DNA of 64,000 nucleotides, taken from contig NZ_JABAEX010000004.1 in the NCBI RefSeq assembly GCF_012843315.1, forward strand, positions 1 to 64,000, in the 5' to 3' direction. Both the position numbers and the translations under genes were made by a program. Under the pieces are notes generated by a model. It was not told where the DNA came from. It saw only the letters and a list, made by a program, of their open reading frames with translations, and made no database searches. Of this stretch, positions 51,636 to 59,440 are shown in pieces. The first letter of the stretch is position 1, and the number at the start of each line of letters is the position of its first letter. Origin of the DNA: Streptococcus sp. WB01_FAA12. GTDB taxonomy: Bacteria > Bacillota > Bacilli > Lactobacillales > Streptococcaceae.

Positions 51636-52580
51636 ATGGATATTGATAAAAGCAGATTGAGAAGTGGATTACCTCAGGTCGGTGTGCAGCCCTATCGTCA
51701 AGTACATGCCCACTCAACAGGAAATCGAAACTCAACCGCACAAAACGAAGCGGATTACCACTATCGCAAAGACCCCGAACTAGGATTCTTCTCTCACGTT
51801 GTAGGAAATGGTCGTGTGATGCAAGTAGGACCTGTAAACAATGGTTCATGGGATGTAGGTGGTGGTTGGAATGCTGAGAGTTACGCAGCAGTCGAATTGA
51901 TTGAAAGCCATGGCTCAAAAGAAGAGTTCATGCGTGATTACAAGCTCTATATTGAACTTTTGCGAAATCTTGCAGACGAAGCTGGTATTCCTAAAACGCT
52001 TGACTCTGATAGCCTTGCAGGCATCAAAACGCATCAGTATTGCACTAACAATCAACCTAATAACCACTCAGACCACGTTGACCCGTATCCTTATCTGGCA
52101 AAATGGGGAATCAGTCGCGAGCAATTCAAGAAAGATATTGAAGGCGGTTTATCTGAAGCTGGCTGGAAACGCAATGAAACTGGTTGGTGGTGGGAAGAGT
52201 CGGATGGTTCTTATCCGACAGACCGCTGGAAGAAAATCACTGGTGAGTGGTTCCGATTTGATAATCGTGGCTATTGCCTAATCAATCGTTGGTTTAATGA
52301 TGGTAAAGACTGGTTCTATCTTGACAAGCGTGGCGCAATGGTTACAGGCTGGATGTATATCAATAACCGCTGGTATTACTTCAAGTCAGATGGGCGCATG
52401 GCCAAAGGTTGGGTGAAATATCGTGAGACCTGGTACTATCTCGACGAAAAGGACGGAGATATGAAATCCAATCAATTCGTTAAATATGGTAACGGCTGGT
52501 ATTATCTCAAACCAGATGGATCCATGGCAGACAAGCCAGAATTTACAGTTGAGCCTGATGGGCTTATCACTACTAAATAA
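51636..52580 (+). CDS. LytA-like N-acetylmuramoyl-L-alanine amidase (endolysin)
   Basis: 314 residues from ATG 51636 (AAGGAG). The amidase_2 domain is at 1-175, with zinc-ligand candidates H26 (QVHAHSTGN) and the [10 protein letters not shown] motif near 131-140. Choline-binding repeats fill the C-terminal half ([28 protein letters not shown]). It ends like pneumococcal LytA ([12 protein letters not shown]). Compared with the 318-residue LytA I remember, two residues are missing before GWYYLKP (VKYGNGW), as in atypical mitis-group LytA proteins. It cuts the amide bond between muramic acid and L-alanine. Confidence 0.93.
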   Translation: MDIDKSRLRSGLPQVGVQPYRQVHAHSTGNRNSTAQNEADYHYRKDPELGFFSHVVGNGRVMQVGPVNNGSWDVGGGWNAESYAAVELIESHGSKEEFMRDYKLYIELLRNLADEAGIPKTLDSDSLAGIKTHQYCTNNQPNNHSDHVDPYPYLAKWGISREQFKKDIEGGLSEAGWKRNETGWWWEESDGSYPTDRWKKITGEWFRFDNRGYCLINRWFNDGKDWFYLDKRGAMVTGWMYINNRWYYFKSDGRMAKGWVKYRETWYYLDEKDGDMKSNQFVKYGNGWYYLKPDGSMADKPEFTVEPDGLITTK

Positions 52581-52621
52581 ATTTAAAAAAAGAAAGGAGA
52601 TTCTATTTTTCTTCTTAATGA

Positions 52622-52651
52622 CCCGCAGGCAATAGCTTGCGGGCTTTTTTT
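52622..52651 (+). terminator. late operon terminator
   Basis: The stem CCCGCAGG/CTTGCGGG (52622-52643 including the loop) is followed by seven Ts. Confidence 0.85.
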
Positions 52652-52685
52652 GTTTGCAATGCAATAATAAAAGCAGTGACCGAAA

Positions 52686-52865
52686 TCACTGCTTATCAGC
52701 TGTAGCAAATTCATAAAGTTTTTCCGCTGTGAGAAGGGCCATTTTGTCCATGTTTGTTTTTCCTTTTCTGAGGTCAGAAACGGTAGTCCATGGCACACCA
52801 GCACCTTGTGAAATAGCAGATGTAGAAATAGAACTGTTAAGTAATTCTTGAATAACTTTTCTCAT
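52686..52865 (-). CDS. 59-residue HTH protein (leftward)
   Basis: Starts at ATG 52865 with AAAGGACAAATAAT upstream. The helix-turn-helix is visible in SAISQGAGVPWTTVSDLRKG, and the end is MDKMALLTAEKLYEFATADK. It resembles the short Cro/CI-like proteins found near the right end of streptococcal prophages. It probably regulates the leftward cluster it belongs to. Function in the lysogen is unknown. Confidence 0.75.
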   Translation of the reverse strand: MRKVIQELLNSSISTSAISQGAGVPWTTVSDLRKGKTNMDKMALLTAEKLYEFATADKQ

Positions 52866-52866
52866 A

Positions 52867-52941
52867 TTATTTGTCCTTTTTATTTTTTAGATAGATATAT
52901 ACATTGATCACAATTATAAAAATAGCTATTGCACTAACCAT
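52867..52941 (-). CDS. 24-residue membrane peptide (leftward)
   Basis: ATG 52941 has AGAGGAAAAGCA just upstream (the frame also extends to ATG 52959, without a ribosome site). The peptide is one hydrophobic helix (MVSAIAIFIIVINVYIY) and a lysine-rich end. Its stop lies 1 base before the next ATG. It could be a holin-like or type I toxin-like peptide; no family recognised. Confidence 0.5.
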   Translation of the reverse strand: MVSAIAIFIIVINVYIYLKNKKDK

Positions 52942-52969
52942 TGCTTTTCCTCTTTTCATTTGATAAAAT

Positions 52970-53002
52970 AGAGGTGTGAGGGGCTTTCGCCCCCACCTCT
53001 TA
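52970..53002. other. GC-rich hairpin inside the leftward cluster
   Basis: AGAGGT...GGGGC-TTTC-GCCCC...ACCTCT is a strong stem. T runs on both sides are poor, so it may attenuate or stabilise mRNA between the 49- and 24-residue genes. Confidence 0.5.
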
Positions 53003-53006
53003 GCGT

Positions 53007-53156
53007 TTACCTTTTTCTTTTGCGGGAGTTGGGTTTACGCTTTTTGTTTTGCCTTGCGACTGTTATTGCAGTCACCAGACTTGCTATAGCAGTTACCGTT
53101 TCAGGGATATTATCTATCGCCTTTTCAAGTAACCTAAGCCAATCTTCTTTGTTCAA
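53007..53156 (-). CDS. 49-residue basic membrane-active protein (leftward)
   Basis: A TTG start at 53156 is supported by an almost perfect AAAGGAGGTGA. The middle is mildly hydrophobic (IPETVTAIASLVTAITVA) and the tail is very basic (RQNKKRKPNSRKRKR). It is the first gene after the consensus promoter at 53188-53216. No family recognised. It could be a membrane peptide or small nucleic-acid binder. Confidence 0.6.
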   Translation of the reverse strand: MNKEDWLRLLEKAIDNIPETVTAIASLVTAITVARQNKKRKPNSRKRKR

Positions 53157-53187
53157 CTTCCTCACCTCCTTTCCTTATCTTGATTAT

Positions 53188-53216
53188 ATTATATCACGGT
53201 AAACCGAGAAAGTCAA
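53188..53216 (-). promoter_or_regulatory. leftward promoter with operator-like palindrome
   Basis: On the minus strand TTGACT (53216-53211), 17 bases and TATAAT (53193-53188). The spacer contains the perfect palindrome CGGTTTACCG (53206-53197), similar to but one base shorter than the CI operators (CGGTTTAACCG). Confidence 0.75.
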
Positions 53217-53330
53217 GCGTTTTGATGAAATTTTTTTAAATTTTTTCAAAAAAAATAGACCTTGTCCAGAGGTCGGGGAGTTGGAGGGGGCACCCTCCAA
53301 AAGCATTGATTTAATAAGATTTTATTTTAC

Positions 53331-53351
53331 CTTTTTCATAATAATCTCCCT
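53331..53351 (+). repeat. pneumococcal phage/lytA recombination-associated motif
   Basis: CTTTTTCATAATAATCTCCC plus T. I recall this 20-21-base motif as shared by pneumococcal and S. mitis prophages and chromosomal lytA loci, near phage-host exchange points. Here it lies 750 bases downstream of the LytA-like gene. Confidence 0.6.
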
Positions 53352-53357
53352 AAAGAA

Positions 53358-53388
53358 GTCACCCAATCAGGTGGCTTTTTTGTCAGTT
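53358..53388 (+). terminator. rightward terminator near the phage right end
   Basis: The stem AGTCACC/GGTGGCT is followed by six Ts. With two more hairpins (GACCT/AGGTC at 53251 and TTGGAGGG/CCCTCCAA at 53281) it fills the gene-free stretch before the att site. Confidence 0.65.
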
Positions 53389-53494
53389 TGTAAGTCATAT
53401 TTAGGTGTCTTCCTGAAAGTAGTATTCCTTTTAAGACAAAGAAAAAAATAGTGATATTACTCACTGATTCTTTTGTAAACTATTAGAACTAAAT

Positions 53495-53520
53495 TGCAGC
53501 CTTCTCAACTATACGGGCAA
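53495..53520 (-). repeat. dispersed 25-bp motif, copy 3 (inverted)
   Basis: On the minus strand: TTGCCCGTATAGTTGA, then GAAGGCTGCA. It lies 140 bases from the att core. Confidence 0.6.
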
Positions 53521-53536
53521 AGGTGAGTATGAAAAT

Positions 53537-53556
53537 GAATACGAAGATGAATACGA
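53537..53556. repeat. P arm repeats of the integrase
   Basis: GAATACGA at 53537-53544 and 53549-53556, with the same 12-base period as on the P' side (16330-16349). Confidence 0.65.
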
Positions 53557-53658
53557 TTTAAAAAAATGACGAAAATTAACGGAAATGATTTTTAAATAAA
53601 AATAAGCGAAAACTCAACTATTGATAAGCGACAGAAAGCATTGGTAAACATTTGTCAC

Positions 53659-53749
53659 TTATACCATAAATAGTACACAGCTTGCTAATCCTTTGAAACC
53701 AGTGGACTTCTAGCGTGTTAAGCAAAAGTGAATACGATATTGAATACGA
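53659..53749. repeat. junction of the two prophage copies (attP-like)
   Basis: The copy-1 right end meets the copy-2 left end here. It holds P arm (53537), core and P' arm (53730-53749), the structure expected of attP or of the middle site in a tandem double lysogen. Confidence 0.8.
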
Positions 53750-53757
53750 CTTTACTT

Positions 53758-54903
53758 TTAGCTGGAGCGGATGAAATCCATGAGCTGGTCAACGACTTCA
53801 ACACGTTGATTATCATTGATGTGGGTATACATATCAAGGGTGATTTGAACATTATTGTGACCGAGTCTATCTGAAATGATTTTCGCTGTAACACCAGCTT
53901 CAAACAGAAGAGAAGCATGTGTATGCCTAAATCCGTGAGGCGAAATTTTTTTAAGATCTTTGTGTTTACAAAAGAATCTGCTAAGTTTCACTTTCATAGT
54001 TGCAGCCAAAAGCCATCCCCCACTATTATTCGTAAAGATATAATTCGAATCATGTTTGTAAGGCACACCAGCCTGGAAATATTCTTTTATCTGCTGACGT
54101 TTCCAGAGCTTCAGTACATTCAGGGTTTCATCATCCAAGGTGATAACTCTCTTACTCCTTTTGGTTTTAGGGTCCTGAACAGTTTGTTTTTTTCCAATCA
54201 CGACAGCCGTGCGAGAAATGCTTAACCGTTTATTTTCAAAGTCAACATCTGACCACATGAGGCCGATAGCCTCTCCAGTTCTCAATCCAGAAAAAGCGAG
54301 TAAGTGAAAAAAGGTATAGTCTACTGGCTTACAATTTGCTTTGTAAACTTTAAGGAACTCCGTTAGTTCCTGTTTTGTATAGTAGTTTTCTTTGCCCTTT
54401 AAGGGTTTATTTTTAGGCTTGATAATCTTATCTAAGGGATTTGACTTAATGATGTCAAGAGAAGCGGCATACTTGAAAATACGGCTAATAACAGAGTAGT
54501 AATTAGCATATAGGATATAGCGTTTACTTAACTTGATAGCAACCTTTTGACAATAAGCTACACTGATTTGCTGAATCTTCATATCTGTAAAATATGAGTC
54601 AACCATAACATTAAGTTTCTTCTTAGTGTTCTGATAAGTTGTTGGTTTTACAGTGCTCTTGTAGCTTTCAAGCCATAGCTCAGCAACTTCAGCGAATGTA
54701 GGGTTCTGGAAATCTTCATTGTTTGAAAAACCATTCTCTTCGACGTCTAAGAGAAGGTCACGTTCGGCAACCTTGGCCTCTTTAATGGTTTTAAAACCAC
54801 GTCTTGTTGTGCGTTTTTCTTTTCCAGTTGCAGGGTCTATACCCAGATATGTTTGAAAGAGGTATCTAGTCTCTCCTTTTTTTGTAATGTATTTTTTTAT
54901 CAT
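53758..54903 (-). CDS. int: phage integrase, copy 2
   Basis: Protein identical to the integrase at 16358-17503, with the complete R-H-R-H-Y catalytic set. Two active integrase genes would be expected in a real double lysogen. Confidence 0.95.
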   Translation of the reverse strand: MIKKYITKKGETRYLFQTYLGIDPATGKEKRTTRRGFKTIKEAKVAERDLLLDVEENGFSNNEDFQNPTFAEVAELWLESYKSTVKPTTYQNTKKKLNVMVDSYFTDMKIQQISVAYCQKVAIKLSKRYILYANYYSVISRIFKYAASLDIIKSNPLDKIIKPKNKPLKGKENYYTKQELTEFLKVYKANCKPVDYTFFHLLAFSGLRTGEAIGLMWSDVDFENKRLSISRTAVVIGKKQTVQDPKTKRSKRVITLDDETLNVLKLWKRQQIKEYFQAGVPYKHDSNYIFTNNSGGWLLAATMKVKLSRFFCKHKDLKKISPHGFRHTHASLLFEAGVTAKIISDRLGHNNVQITLDMYTHINDNQRVEVVDQLMDFIRSS

Positions 54904-54927
54904 AAAATGTCCTTTCTTTTCGATTGC

Positions 54928-54952
54928 TTGCCCGCATAGTTGAAAAGGTGCA
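54928..54952 (+). repeat. dispersed 25-bp motif (copy-2 equivalent of 17528)
   Basis: Same sequence as at 17528-17552; a further one occurs at 58347-58371. Confidence 0.6.
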
Positions 54953-54974
54953 GAATTTATGATAAACTATAGCT

Positions 54975-55066
54975 GTATTTTTTTATCATCTTTTCCATTG
55001 CTTGCTAGATGGAAGGTTGAAACCTCACACTCAAAGTTTGGCGACGGCGAGTGTGAGGATTTTTTT
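54975..55066 (+). ncRNA. candidate rightward small RNA, copy 2
   Basis: Same promoter and terminator as 17540-17666. Confidence 0.45.
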
Positions 55067-55080
55067 ATTTTTAATTCAAC

Positions 55081-55170
55081 AAAAAACGGTAACTAAATTT
55101 ATAGTTACCGTTTCTGCGTGGCAGCTTGTGCCAACCAGATTATTTGCACTAGGATTTCTCCTAGGTTAGT
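55081..55170 (-). ncRNA. candidate leftward small RNA, copy 2
   Basis: Same promoter (55177-55205), short ORF and terminator as 17681-17805. Confidence 0.5.
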
Positions 55171-55254
55171 AACTATATATTATCAAATATATATCCTTTT
55201 GTCAAATAAGATAGCGCGCTTTGATTTCATCGCTTAAAATTTTCAGGGGATTAT

Positions 55255-56028
55255 TTATTTTTTTAAGACTTTCAACTTAATTCGAATCTTGAATGAATCC
55301 TTAACTGTACGAAGTCTACCACTATCCGGATTAATATCTTTGTAATCACCGCCATAAATTTCAGCATTTTTGATAACTTCATTATTTGGATCTACGGTTA
55401 ATCTTAATACCTTTCTATTTTTGGACTTAGTGACATAGCCTAAGTGATAACCTCGAACCACAATTTTAACTGCATTAGGGTCAAATTTATTATCAAATTC
55501 AGGGATAAACTCTACATCTGGAATTTTAAAAGGCAAGTATTTATAAAATCTTCCTCCAAAAATTAATTCCTCTTTAATTTCTTTAGAAGTATATCCTAAA
55601 TAAGGGGTATCATCTGATTCTCTTATAAGTTCTTGACATAAATCTGAGAAAGCTTCTTGGCGATAAGATATTCCTTTCACTTTGAGAATAACATCATAAA
55701 TAGTTCTCTCGTCAATCTCCTGTTTTTTTATTCTGTCTTCTATTTGAACAACCAATAGTTTATTCAGCTCTTCAATTTCATACTCTAGTTGATCAGTATT
55801 AGATTGCCTAGGAAAAACACCAATCAAAAAGAGAATAACTAAACTGCCGATAATAAAAGAGAAAATTGTTAGTAGTATATTTCCAACGATACCAAGCAGA
55901 AAAACAGATATTAAAGTCAGCAAAACCAAAAAGGCTATTAAAGACCTTTGATTTTCCAGTTTACTAATTGTTTTTCTGTGTTCGTCTATTAGTACTTTGA
56001 TTTCCTTTTCAGTAAGAGTAGTAGACAT
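55255..56028 (-). CDS. membrane-anchored HIRAN-domain protein, copy 2
   Basis: Identical to 17855-18628: two membrane helices and a C-terminal HIRAN-like domain, next to the repressor. Confidence 0.75.
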   Translation of the reverse strand: MSTTLTEKEIKVLIDEHRKTISKLENQRSLIAFLVLLTLISVFLLGIVGNILLTIFSFIIGSLVILFLIGVFPRQSNTDQLEYEIEELNKLLVVQIEDRIKKQEIDERTIYDVILKVKGISYRQEAFSDLCQELIRESDDTPYLGYTSKEIKEELIFGGRFYKYLPFKIPDVEFIPEFDNKFDPNAVKIVVRGYHLGYVTKSKNRKVLRLTVDPNNEVIKNAEIYGGDYKDINPDSGRLRTVKDSFKIRIKLKVLKK

Positions 56029-56043
56029 ATAAGCACCTTGACC

Positions 56044-56799
56044 TTAATTTTCAGATGGCATGAAGTTTCCGACAATTTTTCCAATAATTCTAGGATCTTC
56101 TTCAAATGGTGCGAACTTATCTTTATATTTTGGATTAAGGGAGACTAAACGCAATCCATCAGGTTCACGATAAACCTTTTTAATATACGTTTGACCGTCC
56201 CAATCAACGGCATAAACCGCTCCGTCATAATCAAAACCAGTCTCTTTTATGAGGACAACCTCTCCGTTTTGGAATTTAGGTTCCATTGAGTCTCCGAAAA
56301 CCCAAGAAGCAAAATCGTGGTCTAGGTCTTTATCATAAAAAACAGTATCATAGTTCCCATCGTTGAAGTATGAAAAACCAGTACCAGCTGATAGTTTTTC
56401 AAAAACACGGTATTCAAAAAGCTTTTCCTCAATTGTGATTACTTTATTATTTTGCTCTTTCAATTGTTCGTTAGCGTAGTTAAGAACCTTTTGTTTTCTC
56501 GGAGTTGATAGCTTGACAACTTTTTCAGTGATTTTATGAATCAATGGGGATGTGGGGATTTTTAGCTCATTTACTTCCTGAGTTTTATCCTCTATCAAGT
56601 CTGATTTATTAACTCCAAAATAGTCCGCAAGTAATTCGATCTTTCCTATCCGAGGATAAGTTATGCCTTTTAACCAATCTCTTACAGTAGTGTACTTCAA
56701 TCCGAGATCAGAACAGAGCTTATTTCTATCAATCCCTTTGCTACTCATCAAATTCTCTAAGTTCGCAGAAAAAATTTCTTTACTTTTATTATTGCTCAT
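56044..56799 (-). CDS. CI-like repressor, copy 2
   Basis: Identical to 18644-19399. Both copies would respond together to RecA-dependent cleavage, since each represses both sets of operators. Confidence 0.93.
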   Translation of the reverse strand: MSNNKSKEIFSANLENLMSSKGIDRNKLCSDLGLKYTTVRDWLKGITYPRIGKIELLADYFGVNKSDLIEDKTQEVNELKIPTSPLIHKITEKVVKLSTPRKQKVLNYANEQLKEQNNKVITIEEKLFEYRVFEKLSAGTGFSYFNDGNYDTVFYDKDLDHDFASWVFGDSMEPKFQNGEVVLIKETGFDYDGAVYAVDWDGQTYIKKVYREPDGLRLVSLNPKYKDKFAPFEEDPRIIGKIVGNFMPSEN

Positions 56800-56826
56800 T
56801 TTTATCGCTCCTTTATATAGTATATA

Positions 56827-56920
56827 TTACGGCAAAAACGCAAAAAAGTAAAGAAAAAAATAAAAAAATACGGCAAAAACGCAAAAAACACTTGACATTG
56901 CGGTTTAACCGCATTATAAT
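56827..56920. promoter_or_regulatory. operators 1-3 and early promoter, copy 2
   Basis: Operators at 56827-56843, 56869-56884 and 56898-56915. The early promoter TTGACA-17-TATAAT is at 56892-56920. Operator 4 is at 57170-57187. Confidence 0.75.
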
Positions 56921-56973
56921 GTAGTTATAGTTGAGCTAGTCAATTATAAAAAAATGATAGAAAGGACAGCAAC

Positions 56974-57180
56974 ATGCCAAAAATGACTCTTAAAACATTG
57001 CGAACTCTAAAGAACTGGCGACAAGTGGACGCAGCAGAGGCTATTGACGTCTCTGTTGACACTTGGGGAAATTGGGAGCGAGGAAAAACAGAACCTACTG
57101 TAACCCAAGCTTATCAAATCGCTACTACTTTTGATGTGTCTATTGATGACATTATTTTTTTACACGATATTGCGGTTTAA
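56974..57180 (+). CDS. Cro-like regulator, copy 2
   Basis: Identical to the 68-residue protein at 19574-19780. Confidence 0.88.
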   Translation: MPKMTLKTLRTLKNWRQVDAAEAIDVSVDTWGNWERGKTEPTVTQAYQIATTFDVSIDDIIFLHDIAV

Positions 57181-57201
57181 CCGTAATATAAAAGGAGCAC
57201 T

Positions 57202-57252
57202 ATGAACAACGCAGTTAAACGATTGGTAGTTGGCAGTAATGTCCTAGAGTAG
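57202..57252 (+). CDS. possible 16-residue peptide, copy 2
   Basis: Same short frame and ribosome site as at 19802-19852. Confidence 0.35.
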   Translation: MNNAVKRLVVGSNVLE

Positions 57253-57261
57253 GAGAGGGAT

Positions 57262-57522
57262 ATGAGTAAACCATCAAAAAAATCACTACCAATTCAAAAT
57301 TTAGAAATTAAGATAGATAGCGACTCTAGTATTCCACGAGTTATTTTGAACGGGATTGATTTTCAAGCAGAAGATATTGGTCTTCAAGGTATCAAGATAA
57401 TTTGGGAGACAAAGAAAGATGAAGTACCAGAGACACTTATTCAGGTTGATTATATAAATAACCGTGAAGCATCTCATATAGTATCTGTCAAACAGTCGTT
57501 TAAAAATACTTTACTTAAATAG
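57262..57522 (+). CDS. unknown early phage protein, copy 2
   Basis: Identical to the 86-residue protein at 19862-20122; no recognised family. Confidence 0.7.
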   Translation: MSKPSKKSLPIQNLEIKIDSDSSIPRVILNGIDFQAEDIGLQGIKIIWETKKDEVPETLIQVDYINNREASHIVSVKQSFKNTLLK

Positions 57523-57569
57523 TTTTGGCGAGTTTTATTTACATTATATCAAATTTAGAAAGGAATATT

Positions 57570-58277
57570 ATGAACGAAATTTTTAACTTTCACGGGCGGG
57601 AAGTCCGTACAGTGATGTTTGATGACGAGCCGTGGTTTGTCGGGAAAGATATAGCAGAGATTCTTGGATATGTAAATTCAAGAGATGCTCTGGCAAAACA
57701 CGTTGATGAAGATGATAAGCTAACGTCGCAAATCGCGACGGCAGGTCAAATGAGAAATCAGACAGTTATCAACGAATCTGGTCTCTACTCTCTTATCTTA
57801 TCCAGCAAGTTACCTCAAGCCAGAGAGTTCAAGCGTTGGGTAACATCTGAGGTCTTACCAGCTATTCGCAAACAGGGTGGATTTATCCGAGAGGATTTGG
57901 ACGAGGATGCCTTTATTGCTCTATTCACTGGGCAGAAGAAGTTGCGTGAGCAACAGACTAGCATGCTGGAAGATATCGACTATCTCAAGAGTGAGCAACC
58001 GATTCATCCGAGCTATGCTCAATCGCTACTGAAGAAGCGCAAGGCTCGGGTCGTTGCTTGCTTAGGTGGTATTGACAGTCCTGCTTATGCTGATAAGATT
58101 TTTGCTCAATCAGTATTTAGACAAGCTGAGATTGATTTCAAGGACCACTTCAACATCAGTCGCTATGATTTGCTACCTAAAAAGTTTGCAGAAGCCGCAT
58201 TGGCCTATTGGATGACTTGGGAACCAAGTACCAATACTAAGATGAAGATTATGGAACTGAACGCTTATGCATTGTAG
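57570..58277 (+). CDS. antirepressor (BRO-N plus ORF6C), copy 2
   Basis: Identical to 20170-20877, with the same start choice (ATG after AAAGGA). Confidence 0.88.
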   Translation: MNEIFNFHGREVRTVMFDDEPWFVGKDIAEILGYVNSRDALAKHVDEDDKLTSQIATAGQMRNQTVINESGLYSLILSSKLPQAREFKRWVTSEVLPAIRKQGGFIREDLDEDAFIALFTGQKKLREQQTSMLEDIDYLKSEQPIHPSYAQSLLKKRKARVVACLGGIDSPAYADKIFAQSVFRQAEIDFKDHFNISRYDLLPKKFAEAALAYWMTWEPSTNTKMKIMELNAYAL

Positions 58278-58375
58278 AGCAAAAAAGCACCTGACAGCAA
58301 TCAGGCGCATACTTAAATAATTAAAACCATTATATCACAAAAATGCTTGCCCGCATAGTTGAGAGGATGTAGAAA

Positions 58376-58666
58376 ATGGAAGGAATAACGTTACAATTAC
58401 GATTGGACGGCGAAAGTGCTGAATTGTTCACGAATCAATTATTGGCCTTTGCTAAAAAGCAGGTCAAGGAGCAGTTAGAGAATGATCGTATGCCAATCAA
58501 TCAACAGGCTTTGATGAAGAAGTTTGGCTTTACTCATGGCTATATTAAGAAGTTAGAACGTAAAGGATTAAGATTTCGTAAGCAAGGGAAAGATATTATG
58601 TACGATGTCAATGATGTTTATGAGATTTTAGAGTTAGAAAAACAAGTACGAAAATTAAGAGCGTAA
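58376..58666 (+). CDS. DUF771 protein, copy 2
   Basis: Identical to 20976-21266. Confidence 0.8.
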   Translation: MEGITLQLRLDGESAELFTNQLLAFAKKQVKEQLENDRMPINQQALMKKFGFTHGYIKKLERKGLRFRKQGKDIMYDVNDVYEILELEKQVRKLRA

Positions 58667-58676
58667 GGAGAACAAA

Positions 58677-59105
58677 ATGACAGAACCAACTTTATCAAGC
58701 CAATTGCTTGGCTTAGCAGTGATTTTCATTGGGATGTTTATCCTAATGGTGCTTACGGCTAAAAATGAAAAATCGGATAAGCAAAATGTAGTGGTCATTA
58801 TTGAAGAAACAGAAGATTTCAGGGAAGTTGCTCGAAGAAACCTGAGAATGTGTGACAGAAAGTCTACCTATGACACCCAACCACCTATAGGTCTTGCTTC
58901 ATCGATTGAGGATGTACCACAAGTTTTTAGAGCATGCATCGAAGACTATGATAGACTTGCCTATGATTTTCAGGAAGAAGCAAGTAATAATGAACTTCTA
59001 AGAAAGCAAAATGCCGAGCTTTTAGTTGAAAATGGTCGCTTGCTTTATCAGGAAATGACTTTGGATTTCCGTAAGAAGCCAAGAAAATGGAGGGCAAAGA
59101 TATGA
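58677..59105 (+). CDS. small membrane protein, copy 2
   Basis: Identical to 21277-21705: one membrane helix and a charged tail. Confidence 0.7.
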   Translation: MTEPTLSSQLLGLAVIFIGMFILMVLTAKNEKSDKQNVVVIIEETEDFREVARRNLRMCDRKSTYDTQPPIGLASSIEDVPQVFRACIEDYDRLAYDFQEEASNNELLRKQNAELLVENGRLLYQEMTLDFRKKPRKWRAKI

Positions 59106-59440
59106 GTGTTAGTCGTGAAATGAGTGAGATGGAAATCCGTGTGTTAAACATGATCATGAATTGCGCGACTTTCGACCTGCCAATCCAAGCCAGTGAAATT
59201 CGTTTAGAAACTGGGCTCTCAAAACGTAAGGTAGAAGAAATTATCGAAAGCCTGCGTGTCAATTTTGGGCATCCTATCGTAGCCAAGAAGATGAAGCCAA
59301 ACGGATACTACTTGCCACGAAGTGAGGAGGAGCGACAAGCTGGTCTTGCTCCTTATCGCAGACAAATATTGACCGAGCAAAAGAACCTTGCTGCGGTGAT
59401 GAATGTTGATCTAGAAAAATACTGGGGGAATAGCGCATGA
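59102..59440 (+). CDS. winged-helix early protein, copy 2
   Basis: Identical to 21702-22040. Confidence 0.72.
   Translation: MSVSREMSEMEIRVLNMIMNCATFDLPIQASEIRLETGLSKRKVEEIIESLRVNFGHPIVAKKMKPNGYYLPRSEEERQAGLAPYRRQILTEQKNLAAVMNVDLEKYWGNSA

Larger units (their letters stand above)
16259..53658. mobile_element. complete siphovirus prophage, copy 1 (37,400 bp)
   Basis: The unit runs from integrase to lysin with all modules in the usual order of HK97-type streptococcal temperate phages. The length is set by the offset between identical sequences (16259 and 53659). No disabling lesion is seen in essential genes; lesions are limited to accessory genes near 26600-26700. Confidence 0.93.

Noticed and set aside
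53020..53202. Rightward 60-codon frame near the phage right end
   Set aside because: It is the opposite strand of the 49-residue leftward gene, which has a consensus promoter and ribosome site; the rightward frame has none.
53251..53300. Another leftward small RNA ending in GACCT/AGGTC plus T run
   Set aside because: The hairpins are good but no convincing leftward promoter precedes them, so only stem-loops are noted.
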